From Snodgrassella alvi (lineage in GTDB: Bacteria; Pseudomonadota; Gammaproteobacteria; Burkholderiales; Neisseriaceae): a stretch of DNA of 64,000 bases. The notes beneath the pieces were generated by a model, which worked only from the letters and a program-made list of their open reading frames with translations, searched no databases and was not told the DNA's origin. A program made the translations under genes and the position numbers. Shown here one piece after another: positions 44,985 to 54,968 of the stretch (its first letter is position 1; the number at the start of each line of letters is the position of its first letter). Location of the stretch: NCBI RefSeq assembly GCF_002777825.1, contig NZ_MEIR01000066.1, positions 22,649-86,648 of the forward strand, in the 5' to 3' direction.

Positions 44985-47900
44985 GCTTTATCCTCTTTGT
45001 CTGTCTGGTCGGCTGACTGTACAGTGGCACTGCCATCACTGTTCACAGTAATCGGCAGGTTTTTACCATTGTCAGACGTATTACCATCTTTGCCGTTCTT
45101 TTTTCTGCTGAACAGGCTACGTACAGTTGAATAGAACACAGGTACAAAGAATAAGGCCAGACAAGTACCTACTAACATTCCCCACAATACGCTGGTACCA
45201 ATTGCACGCTGACTGGCCGAAGAGGCGCCACTGGCGAAATACAACGGTACTACACCCATGATGAAGGCGATAGAGGTCATCAGAATCGGGCGGAAACGCA
45301 GGTGAGCAGCAGCCAGTGCCGCTTCCAGCGGGGATTTACCCTGCTCTTGCAGCTCCTTGGCAAATTCCACAATCAGAATAGCGTTTTTGGCACTCAAACC
45401 AATCACGGTAATCAGCCCCACCTGAAAATAAACGTCGTTCTCCATGCCTCGCAGCCATGTACCGAATACCACACCAAGCAGACCCAGTGGTACTACCAGC
45501 ATGACAGACAACGGGATTGTCCAGCTTTCGTACAGTGCGGCCAGACAAAGGAATACAGCCAGCAGGGAGAACATATAAAGGATGGTAGATTGGTTACCAG
45601 CGTCTTTTTCCTCTTTAGACAGCCCTGTCCATTCATAACCAAATCCATCCGGCAGTTTGCTGGCCATTTTTTCCATTTCGGCCATGGCATCACCAGTACT
45701 GTAACCCGGAGCTGCATTACCAGTAATAGACATGGCGGTATAACCGTTATAGCGGACAGTTTGTGCCGGACCGGTGATCCAGTGGGTTTTCATGATGCCG
45801 GACAGGGGTACGGATTGTCCCTGTGCATTGTTCACAGTGAGTTTGCTCAGGTCTTCCGGTGTCATGCGAGAGGCAACATCAGCCTGCACAATCACACGCT
45901 GCATACGCCCTTTGTTCGGAAAGTCGTTTACATAGTTGGAACCCAGCGCTGTACTCAATACAGTGGTGATATCACTAAATGAAACACCTTGTGCATTAGC
46001 TGCATCACGGTCGATATCAATCTGCAATTGTGGTTCGTCTTCCATGCCATCCGGACGTACCTGTGTGAGTACTTTGCTTTCTCGCGCCATGCCCAGTAGC
46101 TGGTTACGTGCGGCCAGCAATGCTGCATGGCCTTTACCACCACGATCCTGTAGACGGAAGCTGAAGCCGGTACTGGTACCCAATTCAGGAATGGATGGTG
46201 GTACCAGTGCAAAGATATAACCATCACGAACCGAACCCATCATGGCACCGGTAATGCGTTTGGCCAGTGAATTGGCACTGTGTTCTGCGCCATCACGTTC
46301 AGACCAGTCTTTCAGCACCAGAAAGCTCAAACCTACGTTCTGTCCCTGACCTGTCATACTGAAGCCCAATATTGATACCATATTTTTCACTTCAGGCTGA
46401 TGGAGGGTGAAATCTTCCATCTTCCTGAATGTCTCCAGTGTACGATGCTGGGTAGCGCCCGGTGGTAACTGAATCAAACCGATAGAGTAACCTTGGTCTT
46501 CTTCCGGCAAGAATGAAGTCGGCAGACGTGCCATTACAAACAGTGCACTGCCGGTAATAACGGCATAGATAATAAACATGCGCACACTGCGATGCAGTAC
46601 ATAGGCAACTTTGGATTCGTATTTTTTGGTACCACTGTTAAATTTGCGGTTAAACCAGCCATAAAACCCTTTTTTCTCAGCCTCGTGTTCAGTAATTGGC
46701 TTGAGCAAAGTGGCACATAGAGCTGGTGTCAAAGACAGTGCTAGAAAAGCAGAGAAGAAGATGGCCACTGACATAACGATGGAGAACTGGCGGTAAATAT
46801 TACCGGTAGAACCAGAAAAAAACGCCATCGGGATAAATACGGTAATCAGTACCACGGTAATACCTACCACGGCGCCGGAAATCTGTCCCATGGCTTTTTC
46901 GGTAGCCGGTTTTGGCGGTAAATGCTCTTCCGTCATAATACGTTCAACGTTTTCCACCACCACGATGGCATCATCGACCACAATACCGATTACCAGCACC
47001 ATAGCAAACATGGTCAGTACGTTAATCGACAGGCCGGCAAAATACATGATGGAAAAAGCGCCCAGCAAGGCAATCGGCACCACAATGGTCGGAATCAGGG
47101 TATAGCGGATATTTTGCAGGAACAACAGCATTACCAGGAATACCAGTACGATGGCCTCTACCAGTGTATGTACCACTTTTTCAATGGAAATACTCACGAA
47201 AGTAGAGCTGTCGTACGGTGCAGACCAGCTCATGCCAGCCGGGAAGTATTTCTGCAAATCAGCCAATTTAGCCTTAACTGCATTGGCTGTTGCCAGTGCA
47301 TTACCTTTGGAGGTTAGCTGAATACCAGCACCTACCACGTCTTTACCATTCAGACGCGCATCAGTAGAGTAATCCTGTTTACCCAGCTCTACCCGGGCAA
47401 CGTCTTTCAGGCGTACCAGTGAACCATCGGTATTGGCTTTGACAATAATATTTTCAAACTGTTCAACTGTTTTTAGCTGGCCGGGGACAACAATGGTCGC
47501 CGTAGTCTGAATATTGTCAGGAGAAGGCAAGGCACCCAGACTGCCAGCAGAAATTTGCTGGTTCTGTGCAGCCACTGCGGCATTAACGGCTGCCGGTGTC
47601 AAATTGACACTGCGCAATTTGTCTGAATCAAGCCAGATACGTATGGCACGTTCGGAACCGAACACCATTACGTTACCCACACCATCAATACGCTGTAATT
47701 CCGGCTGAATGTTACGTGCCACGTAGTCTGCCATGTCTGCCGGTGTCAGATTGGGATTATCACTGGTATACATGGTTACCATCAGGAAGTTACTGCGTGA
47801 TTTGGCAATCTCTACACCAGTCTGTTTCACCATGGCTGGCAAACGCGGTTCTGCGCGTGACAAGGCATTCTGCACATTCATCTGGGCGATATCATCATCG

Positions 47901-48193
47901 GTACCCGGATAGAAAGTTAAGGTTAATGTACCTGTACCATTGGACAGCGATTTGGCCTCCATATAGTCCAGATTTTCCAGGCCATTCATCTCGCGTTCAA
48001 TACGCGACAATACGGTATCTTCAATAGTCTGGGCATCGGCACCGGGATAGGCAATGGTCAGGGTAATGGAAGGAGGTGCTACAGTTGGATACTGGGCAAC
48101 AGGTAGCTTGGTAATACACACTATACCGGCAATGATGATGAACAGCGCCACCACCCATGCAAAAATCGGTCGGTTAATAAAAAATCGTGACAT
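44981..48193 (-). CDS. mtrD: RND multidrug efflux pump inner membrane transporter MtrD/AcrB family
   Basis: The proton-driven drug pump of the AcrB family. 1070 residues, 12 membrane helices and two large periplasmic loops. The proton-relay aspartates are in helix 4 ([16 protein letters not shown]). The start [19 protein letters not shown] is the HAE1 signature. [12 protein letters not shown] and [15 protein letters not shown] in the C-terminal half also match. The C-terminal 35 residues are a hydrophilic tail. Flanked by mtrC (13 bases upstream) and mtrE (4-base overlap), all on the minus strand, with a divergent TetR gene. It should export hydrophobic and amphipathic compounds such as detergents, dyes and antibiotics. 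Confidence 0.95.
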   Translation of the reverse strand: MSRFFINRPIFAWVVALFIIIAGIVCITKLPVAQYPTVAPPSITLTIAYPGADAQTIEDTVLSRIEREMNGLENLDYMEAKSLSNGTGTLTLTFYPGTDDDIAQMNVQNALSRAEPRLPAMVKQTGVEIAKSRSNFLMVTMYTSDNPNLTPADMADYVARNIQPELQRIDGVGNVMVFGSERAIRIWLDSDKLRSVNLTPAAVNAAVAAQNQQISAGSLGALPSPDNIQTTATIVVPGQLKTVEQFENIIVKANTDGSLVRLKDVARVELGKQDYSTDARLNGKDVVGAGIQLTSKGNALATANAVKAKLADLQKYFPAGMSWSAPYDSSTFVSISIEKVVHTLVEAIVLVFLVMLLFLQNIRYTLIPTIVVPIALLGAFSIMYFAGLSINVLTMFAMVLVIGIVVDDAIVVVENVERIMTEEHLPPKPATEKAMGQISGAVVGITVVLITVFIPMAFFSGSTGNIYRQFSIVMSVAIFFSAFLALSLTPALCATLLKPITEHEAEKKGFYGWFNRKFNSGTKKYESKVAYVLHRSVRMFIIYAVITGSALFVMARLPTSFLPEEDQGYSIGLIQLPPGATQHRTLETFRKMEDFTLHQPEVKNMVSILGFSMTGQGQNVGLSFLVLKDWSERDGAEHSANSLAKRITGAMMGSVRDGYIFALVPPSIPELGTSTGFSFRLQDRGGKGHAALLAARNQLLGMARESKVLTQVRPDGMEDEPQLQIDIDRDAANAQGVSFSDITTVLSTALGSNYVNDFPNKGRMQRVIVQADVASRMTPEDLSKLTVNNAQGQSVPLSGIMKTHWITGPAQTVRYNGYTAMSITGNAAPGYSTGDAMAEMEKMASKLPDGFGYEWTGLSKEEKDAGNQSTILYMFSLLAVFLCLAALYESWTIPLSVMLVVPLGLLGVVFGTWLRGMENDVYFQVGLITVIGLSAKNAILIVEFAKELQEQGKSPLEAALAAAHLRFRPILMTSIAFIMGVVPLYFASGASSASQRAIGTSVLWGMLVGTCLALFFVPVFYSTVRSLFSRKKNGKDGNTSDNGKNLPITVNSDGSATVQSADQTDKEDKA

Positions 48194-48205
48194 ATTACAT
48201 ATTCC

Positions 48206-49435
48206 TTACTTGGCCTGAGAGGCAGATGCCGCAGAGGCCTTGGGTGCTGAAGCTGCCTGAGCAGGAGCTCCTGCCGGTGCACTGGCTGATGCCGGTTTCC
48301 ACGGCTGAGTCTGAACTTTCTTCGCACCGGTTAACTGTACCAGTGCCAGACCGTCCATGGCCACTTTGTCACCAGCGCGCAAACCGCCGCTGATTACCCA
48401 GTCTGTGCCCTTTTGCTGTACAACAGTTACCGGACGAACAGCCAGACTGCCATCGGCATTAACCACAGTAACCGTATCACCACTGGCACCACGGGTTACT
48501 GCCTGCTGCGGCAACACGATGGCGTTCTGAATTTCAGCTTGCGGAATTTCCACCCGTACAAACTGGCCGGGCAATAACATATCATTATCATTTGGAATTT
48601 CGGCACGTACCTTAACTTCGCCAGTGCCTTCATCCACAGTCATGTCGGTAAACAGCAAGCGGCCTTTTTGCGGGTATTCACTGCCATCATCCAGCTTGAT
48701 GGCCACTTCGACGGCACCATTGATGGTTTTCATTCTGCCCGCAGCAATATCCTGACGGATTTTCATCGCCTGTGCAGCAGTCTGGTTCAGGTCAACATAT
48801 AAGGTATGGGTTTGCTGAATCAGAGCCAGCTTAGTAACATCGTTCTGGCCAACCAGTGCACCTTCGGTAACCAGCGCCTTACCAATACGTCCTGAAATCG
48901 GGGCACGTACATAGGCATAGCCTACATTAATCTGTGCAGATTTAATCGCAGCCTGTGCACTATCAATTTGTGCATGTGCCAGACGCTGTTGTGCAATCGC
49001 CTGATCAAATTCCTGTTTGCTGATGGCATTGGCAGCTACCAGCGGGCGGTAGCGCACAACGTCGGCATCAGCTTTGGCTGCATTGGCCTGAGCGGTTGCC
49101 AAGCTGGCACGGGCAGATTGCAGGGAAGCCAGATAAGGCGCATTGTCAATCTGGAATAGTGGCTGCCCTTCTTTAACATAGGTACCCTCTGTAAATAAGC
49201 GTTTCAGCAAAATACCGGCTACTCGGGCACGCACTTCTGACTCGCGAATCGGTTTTAAACGGCCGGTCAGCTCAGTATCTACAGTTACCGTTTCCGGATG
49301 TACAGTCAGCACGCTGACCATTGGCGCTTGTGGCGCTGGTGCCTTGTCTTTTTTGCCACAGGCAGCTAATGCCAGCGCACTAGCAAGTACTATCGCACTG
49401 ATGCGCCATTTATCTGCTCTTCGACTCGTTCCCAT
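48206..49435 (-). CDS. mtrC: RND efflux periplasmic adaptor lipoprotein MtrC/AcrA family
   Basis: The membrane fusion protein that links MtrD to the outer membrane duct. About 409 residues with a lipobox LAAC before GKKDKAP and a barrel-sandwich hybrid domain containing VRARVAGILLKRLFTEGTYVKEGQPLFQID. The alpha hairpin (about 95-165) holds SLATAQANAAKADADVVRYRPL, and beta-barrel and membrane-proximal domains follow. The C-terminal 35 residues are Ala/Ser/Pro-rich. The ATG at 49435 with GAGGTG upstream is preferred to a GTG two codons earlier. First gene of the efflux operon, under the operator near 49612-49635. Confidence 0.93.
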   Translation of the reverse strand: MGTSRRADKWRISAIVLASALALAACGKKDKAPAPQAPMVSVLTVHPETVTVDTELTGRLKPIRESEVRARVAGILLKRLFTEGTYVKEGQPLFQIDNAPYLASLQSARASLATAQANAAKADADVVRYRPLVAANAISKQEFDQAIAQQRLAHAQIDSAQAAIKSAQINVGYAYVRAPISGRIGKALVTEGALVGQNDVTKLALIQQTHTLYVDLNQTAAQAMKIRQDIAAGRMKTINGAVEVAIKLDDGSEYPQKGRLLFTDMTVDEGTGEVKVRAEIPNDNDMLLPGQFVRVEIPQAEIQNAIVLPQQAVTRGASGDTVTVVNADGSLAVRPVTVVQQKGTDWVISGGLRAGDKVAMDGLALVQLTGAKKVQTQPWKPASASAPAGAPAQAASAPKASAASASQAK

Positions 49436-49609
49436 ACTCACCTCAATATGTGCATATATAATTAAAAATTAAATGAATTTTTACTCTGTTGCGCTAAAAA
49501 TATGACACAAATAGCGCCGATGTCTACACCTCGGACGGCCGGAACAGAAATATCAGGCAATCTGCAATGCGACAACAGACGATTAAATAAAAATAGCTTT
49601 ACGCTGCGT

Positions 49610-49635
49610 ATTATACATGCAACAATGTATGTATA
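49610..49635 (-). promoter_or_regulatory. Efflux operon promoter overlapped by an AcrR-like operator
   Basis: Positions 49612-49635 form an imperfect 24-bp palindrome. On the minus strand it contains TACATACATT and, after GTTG, CATGTATA, strongly resembling the E. coli AcrR operator. A TATAAT -10 for mtrC (49615-49610) overlaps one end, so a bound TetR protein would block transcription. Confidence 0.65.
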
Positions 49636-49678
49636 CCAGATGTAATAAATTTAATACTTTAGTTATTTTAATCAAAAA

Positions 49679-49711
49679 AAATCTGTGCCAATCTGGATTA
49701 AGCACAGATTT
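49679..49711 (-). terminator. Hairpin with T tract between the efflux operon promoter and the tetR gene
   Basis: A 10-bp perfect inverted repeat (AAATCTGTGC at 49679-49688 with GCACAGATTT at 49702-49711). Read on the minus strand it is followed by seven T residues, as in an intrinsic terminator pointing toward mtrC. It may stop antisense read-through from the regulator gene, or act as a leader element of the regulator mRNA. Confidence 0.5.
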
Positions 49712-49747
49712 GCCTAAATTTAATTTACAGATTAGCGGAAATTTATT

Positions 49748-50377
49748 ATGCGCAAGACCAAAGAGGAATCCCTGCAAACTAAAGAGGCTCTCATGGCTGC
49801 GGCATTGGACATATTTTATCGGCGCGGTGTAAGCCGTGCTTCATTGCAAGAGATTGCCAGCGCAGCCGGTGTGACCCGTGGTGCTTTATACTGGCATTTT
49901 AAAAATAAAGAAGACCTGTTTGACGCGTTATTCCAACAGGTTTTCAGCAAATTGAGTGAGCAGCTGCAACATGATATCGACACCAGCTCCCCTAATGCAC
50001 TAAATAATCTAATGCAGGCGTTAAAACAAATGTTTCAACGCATAGCTACTGATGATAATTACCGCAAATTCTGCTATATATTGCATCTAAATTGTGAGCA
50101 CACTACAGACAACAGTGCCATAGTTGCGTTGTTGCAAAAATACCAAAATTTATGGTGGCAGAACTTGTGTGCTGTATTTCAGGTGTGCTGCCAGCAACAT
50201 ATTCTGCCAGCTAACATCAATATTCAACAGGCTGCCCTGTACTTCCAAGCACTATTTATAGGACTGACCAACTTATGGCTAACTGATCCGCATAATATAG
50301 ATATTACAAGCATTGCACCCAATTTTATTAATATTGCGCTTGAGTCACTGCAACATAACCCGAATCTGCGCCAATAA
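49748..50377 (+). CDS. mtrR: TetR/AcrR family repressor, MtrR-like, of the adjacent efflux operon
   Basis: 209 residues. The N-terminal TetR_N helix-turn-helix (about 12-58) has ALDIFYRRGVSRASLQEIASAAGVTRGALYWHFKNKEDLF, a nearly perfect AcrR/MtrR/TtgR signature, followed by the all-helical ligand domain. It is divergently transcribed from the mtrCDE operon across about 310 bases that contain an AcrR-like palindrome. It therefore probably represses the pump and releases on binding hydrophobic drugs. The ATG at 49748 is preceded by AGCGGAAATTT, a plausible ribosome binding site. The symbol is by context and family. Confidence 0.9.
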   Translation: MRKTKEESLQTKEALMAAALDIFYRRGVSRASLQEIASAAGVTRGALYWHFKNKEDLFDALFQQVFSKLSEQLQHDIDTSSPNALNNLMQALKQMFQRIATDDNYRKFCYILHLNCEHTTDNSAIVALLQKYQNLWWQNLCAVFQVCCQQHILPANINIQQAALYFQALFIGLTNLWLTDPHNIDITSIAPNFINIALESLQHNPNLRQ

Positions 50378-50479
50378 CTTGCTGGCAAACAATGGCAATT
50401 TAAAGCACAAATGCCACACTGCCAGACAGGATATAATTATGGCGACTGCCTGATCTGACTGATAACTGCCGGCAATTAA

Positions 50480-50932
50480 TTAATCATCGTCACGTACTCG
50501 TAATAACATTACCGGAATATCAGACTGGCGCAAAACTCCCTCAGCTACCGAACCCATTAAAATATGCATAAAGCCACTAAAGCCATGGGTGCCCATCACC
50601 AGTAAGTCTACATTATGTTCGGTAGCTTCCTGAATCAGCATATCGGCCACCTTGTCACCGGCACTTTCCACCACCTCAATCTCATACTGCAAGCCAGATT
50701 CTGTAAGCAGTTTTTCTGCCTGCTCCAAACCTTTCTTGCCAGCAGCATTCACTGCCTTGCGCACTTCTTCAGAGGGTAGTGCTCCTACTCCACCCCAGCT
50801 AAATTGCGCCAGATCCACAACATTTACTATACGCAAAACAGCATTACACAATCTGCCCAGCATGATTGCTTCCTGCAACGCACGCATGGCGGCTGCACTT
50901 TCATCTACCGGTACCATAATTTTGTGATACAT
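50480..50932 (-). CDS. Universal stress protein, UspA family
   Basis: 150 residues with the alpha/beta USP fold. The start YHKIMVPVDESAAAMRAL is typical, and the ATP-binding motif G-x2-G-x9-G-S appears in GTHGFSGFMHILMGSVAEGVL. It is therefore predicted to be an ATP-binding type of UspA, a cytoplasmic stress-survival protein of unclear mechanism. It stands alone on the minus strand between the tetR gene and the thioesterase gene. Confidence 0.93.
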   Translation of the reverse strand: MYHKIMVPVDESAAAMRALQEAIMLGRLCNAVLRIVNVVDLAQFSWGGVGALPSEEVRKAVNAAGKKGLEQAEKLLTESGLQYEIEVVESAGDKVADMLIQEATEHNVDLLVMGTHGFSGFMHILMGSVAEGVLRQSDIPVMLLRVRDDD

Positions 50933-51109
50933 CGTTATACTCCCTGCTCAACAAACCATAACCCTGTTTGTAATAAACTGAAAAACAGCAATATAACCAG
51001 AAAAATACCGAGCAAAGCTTAGCACAAATTTGTCTGGTGTAAACATCGGCCAGCCACAGACTGTTGCAAAAACTGCTACCATCCAGCCTGAACTCAGCAA
51101 GGATAATCT

Positions 51110-51541
51110 ATGAACCGCATATATATCGAACCACCTGAACATTGGTTGTTTCATACCCGCATCAGTGTACATATCGGCGACATTAATTACGGTAACCATC
51201 TGGCCAATGATGCCGTACTGCGCCTGTGCCATGAAGCACGCCTACGTTTGCTGGCTTCTTTAGGCTTTAGTGAAATGGATGTGGGTGGCACTGGCCTAAT
51301 TATGTTGGATGCAGTCCTGCAATTTCAGGGACAGGGTTTTTATGGTGACGATCTAGATTTTGATTTAGGTATAATCGGCCTGAGTAATACTGGGTTTAGC
51401 CTGATTTACCGCATTCGTCGAGCCAATGATGGCGCAGCCATTGCCATGGTAAAAACTGGTATGGCCTTTTTTAATTACCAACGCCAGCGTATCAGCCGCA
51501 CGCCGGAAACTTTTCGTAACGCCCTTGCTCAGAGTCTTTAA
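51110..51541 (+). CDS. Acyl-CoA thioesterase, 4HBT hotdog-fold (YbgC/FcbC-like)
   Basis: 143 residues with the hotdog fold. The helix-entry motif INYGNHLANDAVLRLCHEARLRLL replaces the usual D-x-x-GHV-N, with Asn in GNHLAND as the likely active-site position. DLDFDLGIIGLSNTGFSLIYRI forms the later strands. It probably hydrolyses a medium-chain or unusual acyl-CoA. The ATG follows a GGATAATCT region. Its stop is immediately followed by the xerC ATG at 51542, so the two are coupled. Confidence 0.82.
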   Translation: MNRIYIEPPEHWLFHTRISVHIGDINYGNHLANDAVLRLCHEARLRLLASLGFSEMDVGGTGLIMLDAVLQFQGQGFYGDDLDFDLGIIGLSNTGFSLIYRIRRANDGAAIAMVKTGMAFFNYQRQRISRTPETFRNALAQSL

Positions 51542-52444
51542 ATGCAGCCAACACCACCCCCTAACTGGATACTATGGAATGAATTTTTCCAGCATCTACA
51601 ACAGCGCGGCTTATCACCCTTAACCAGCACTGCCTATAGCCGTGATCTGATTCAGCTAAGTCAGATTTTGCCCGCTAACCTTACCTCCGCCTGCGTTACC
51701 CGTCTGCACCTGGTTGGCGCACTGAAAAAGCTCAGCGGCATGGGTGATAAGCCTGCTTCACTGGCACGCAAACTCAGCACATGGCGTACTTACTTTAATT
51801 TTCTGCAACGACAGGGGCAAATTACTGCTAATCCTACCAGCAACATTAAAGCACCCAAAGCAGGTGCCCGCTTACCCAAAGCGGTACCAGCAGAAAAACT
51901 CAATCACACTTTTGACCAGCCTACCGCTAGCGACCCTTTATCACTGCGCGATCAGGCCATCTTTGAACTACTGTATGGCAGTGGTTTACGCTTGGGTGAA
52001 CTGGTACAACTGGATTTACATCACCTGATGCTGGATGAAAACTGGGTACATGTGCAAGGTAAAGGCAACAAACAGCGTCAAGTTCCCTTAGGCCAAAAAA
52101 GTATCGCAGCCTTACAGCGCTACCTGCCCCACCGCTACGCAGTTGCCGGCGAAAACGCGGTATTTACCAGCCAGCGTGGCACACGCCTGAGTGCGCGCCA
52201 AATTCAGAATCGCCTGAATGTCTGGTCGATTACCCATAGCAGTGACCGCCACCTTTCTCCGCATATGCTGCGACACAGTTTTGCCAGTCATGTGTTACAA
52301 AGTGCTCACGATATCCGTGCTGTACAGGAGCTGCTCGGCCATAAATCCATCAGCACTACCCAGCAATACACCAAACTGGACTTCAACCATCTCGCACAAA
52401 TTTATGACAGCACCCATCCACGCGCCAAACGTCGTAACAAATAG
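51542..52444 (+). CDS. xerC: Site-specific tyrosine recombinase XerC
   Basis: With XerD, XerC resolves chromosome dimers at dif. 300 residues: an N-terminal SAM-like core-binding domain (about 1-95, RGLSPLTSTAYSRDL) and a catalytic domain. The active-site residues are Arg in YGSGLRLGEL, Lys in VQGKGNKQRQVPLG, HMLRHSFASH (His and Arg), His in LLGHKSIST, and the nucleophile Tyr in QQYTKLDF. The end LDFNHLAQIYDSTHPRAKR matches XerC better than XerD. The gene begins directly after the thioesterase stop. Confidence 0.94.
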   Translation: MQPTPPPNWILWNEFFQHLQQRGLSPLTSTAYSRDLIQLSQILPANLTSACVTRLHLVGALKKLSGMGDKPASLARKLSTWRTYFNFLQRQGQITANPTSNIKAPKAGARLPKAVPAEKLNHTFDQPTASDPLSLRDQAIFELLYGSGLRLGELVQLDLHHLMLDENWVHVQGKGNKQRQVPLGQKSIAALQRYLPHRYAVAGENAVFTSQRGTRLSARQIQNRLNVWSITHSSDRHLSPHMLRHSFASHVLQSAHDIRAVQELLGHKSISTTQQYTKLDFNHLAQIYDSTHPRAKRRNK

Positions 52445-52873
52445 CCGTTTAATATCTGAACCTGCTTATACTTAGCCAAACCCAATCCATAATTGCCATT
52501 ATCGTTTTGCTGAACTTTCTGGGTCAGTTATTTCTAGTACACGAAATACTGCTTATCAGCAAAACAGCCCAAAATCATTCTTTATCTGGACAACGTTATA
52601 TCAATGACTATGGTAGATGCGCACAAACCCACACTAAAATATGTCGTTATAATTATTTTACAGCATTAAATATTACTTACTCCGTGCTCACTAATCTGGT
52701 AGTTTTCATGACCACAAAGAGTATGGCAAATTAAGGCTTAAATATGATTGGCTAGGTATTATTCGGAGTAATAAAAAGAAAAATATACTCTTCAACTCGA
52801 ATTGTTTCAGCTATTTGCTATTATTTATTAACTAATTAGACCTAATTAAATTTCACTTAAAAAACTGAATAAC
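52445..52873. other. AT-rich intergenic region after xerC
   Basis: About 430 bases with only short open stretches. No domain, repeat or RNA gene was recognised. It precedes the tail of the convergent ClbS-like pseudogene. Confidence 0.5.
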
Positions 52874-53386
52874 TCAACTACCAAATTTTTTAAGTAATGC
52901 CGCTAATCGACCGGACGCATTTTTATAAGGAGAAGATGTATTCAGCTAAATCATTCGTCCTCGCGTGTATTTACCACACCAAGCAACCCCATATAAAGCT
53001 TCATCACTAAAGCCTTCAATGAGCTTGATTATGTCATTTTTATTTTTATCCAAAAGACCAAGCAACATATTATAATCATTTATATTTTTGTAGTCACAAT
53101 AAAACTTCTGCGCTAATTGTCCTAATTCATTCCACTTAAAACCAACTTCAGGAAAAATGATTTCCTGCCCTTTCTCTTCCTGAGTATGCCAAGACAATAT
53201 TAATTCTCCCCAGCCAATTAAATAAGAAACCAATTGTGCCACACTCATCGTACTGCCTTTAACATGTCCTTCCATAAGAGGCTCAAATACCTTTTGTGCG
53301 GGAATAGATATCAACTTTTTGATTAGCAATGAATAATTTTTATTAATCGCTACTATTAATTCACTTTTGGATTCAGGTATAGCCAT
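52874..53386 (-). pseudogene. ClbS/DfsB family gene interrupted by an amber stop
   Basis: The frame from ATG 53386 gives 146 residues of a ClbS/DfsB (DUF1706-type) four-helix protein. Characteristic blocks are VAQLVSYLIGWGELILSWH, FPEVGFKWNELGQLAQKFY and EALYGVAWCGKYTRGRMI. It then meets TAG (52948-52946). The same frame continues LNTSSPYKNASGRLAALLKKFGS and stops at TGA (52876-52874). This is exactly the expected family C-terminus, with a Gln codon likely lost (CAG to TAG). The protein therefore loses its last 24 residues unless the amber is read through. ClbS in E. coli protects against colibactin; other members have unknown roles. Confidence 0.7.
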
Positions 53387-53632
53387 AATCTACTCCTAAC
53401 ATTTCAATAATAAATTGCAATATACGCATCATAAGAATATTTACTCTCTTCTCTGCATCGCAACATCTATAGTCTGTTTAACGATTCTCACTAGCTACTT
53501 ATATTTTTTATCAAAAAAATGCTCGCTTCGAGTTGGGTCGGTTATCAACCACAACAGCACCAATGTATGTATCGGCATATAAAAAAGAAGCAGAATCAAT
53601 AATCTGCCCTATATATTCCCAGTTATTCTATT

Positions 53633-54780
53633 TTACACCGCACACAATAACTCTACTGCCTGTTGCAATGTTTCCTGCTGCTTGGCAAAACATACCCGCA
53701 CACACTGCTGGCTAAAACCATCATGATAAAACGCCGCCAAAGGTATCGTGGCCAATCGGTACTTAATTACTAACTCACGCACGAACTCATTTTCTGGCAC
53801 AGAACTGATGGTACTGTAATCTAATACCATAAAATACGTTCCCTGAGGCACATACACCCTAAAACGCGAATCGCGCAAACCGGCCAGCAGAAAATCACGT
53901 TTCTGCTGGAAAAACCGGCCTAAATTTTCATAGTGTGATGCATCGGCCAGATAATCGGCAATAGCATATTGCGTGGGCGTATGCACACTAAACACATTAA
54001 ACTGGTGCACCTTGCGAAATTCAGCCATGAGTGCCGGTGCAGCCACACAATAACCTACCTTCCAGCCAGTTGCATGTAACAACTTGCCAAACGAACCAAC
54101 AACAAAAGTCCGTTCGCGCAAAAGCGGATTTTTTAACAGGGTTTGCGGCTGAACATTGTCAAAAACCAGATGCTCATACACCTCATCACTTAGCACAAAA
54201 ATATTACTGTTTTGCACCATCTCAGCCAAAGCTGCAATGTCAGCCATACCGAATACCCGACAGGCCGGATTATTCGGATTATTCACAATAATTAAACGTG
54301 TACGCGGCGTAATTAATGATTTAACATAATCCCAGTCTACAGCGAATTCCGGTGCAGCCAGTCGTACCGGTATCATTTTTCCGCCAAACAAAGTTACCGC
54401 TGGCGCATAACAATCATAAGCAGGTTCAAAACTGATTACCTCATCACCTGGGCGAATCAGCGTAGCAATGGTCGTAAAAATTGCCTGAGTTCCCCCCGCA
54501 GTAACTGTGATTTCCTGCTCAGCATCAATAGTCAACCCATGTACGCGCTGAAATTTCTCCTGAATGCGCTCACGCAACACAGCCACACCAGCATCGGCGC
54601 ATACTGATTATTACCAACACCCAAATAATACTCAACCAGCCCGATTAACTTCGGATCAACCTCATAATCAGGAAACCCCTGTGACAAATTCAGTGCCCCA
54701 TGTTCCGCTGCCAGTGCCGACATTACACTAAAAATCGTTGTTCCCACAGCTGGTAATTTAGATTCCAAAGTCAACATCAT
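53633..54780 (-). pseudogene. Methionine aminotransferase (YbdL-like), frameshifted
   Basis: Two overlapping frames encode one class I/II PLP aminotransferase. From ATG 54780 comes MMLTLESKLPAVGTTIFSVM and NLSQGFPDYEVDP up to NNQYAPM. The other frame continues VAVLRERIQEKFQRVHG and ITVTAGGTQAIFTTIATL. It goes on to the NPNNPACRVF cofactor site, VLSDEVYEHLVFD, the PLP lysine in VGSFGKLLHATGWKVGY, and the end at 53633. Joining them needs one extra base near 54588-54594, where the family has AP(M)PG. Either a one-base deletion has killed the gene or the base is a sequencing error. Family members transaminate methionine and aromatic amino acids. Confidence 0.8.
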
Positions 54781-54968
54781 TCACACCAGAAAAAAGAAAC
54801 ATAATATGCCATCATATCCAAATTTAACAATAAATTTATCTTTTCCAACACAAATCACACCTCATCTCCAAACAGGACTAAACTAATATAACAACAAACC
54901 AACGCAAACCACATTATGAAAAAAGCATCTTAATATTATGTCTTAGCTTTAGCCTATCTACCTCAGCC

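Noticed and set aside
52507..52734. A 75-codon open frame after xerC
   Set aside because: No ribosome binding site, no recognisable domain and AT-rich intergenic composition.
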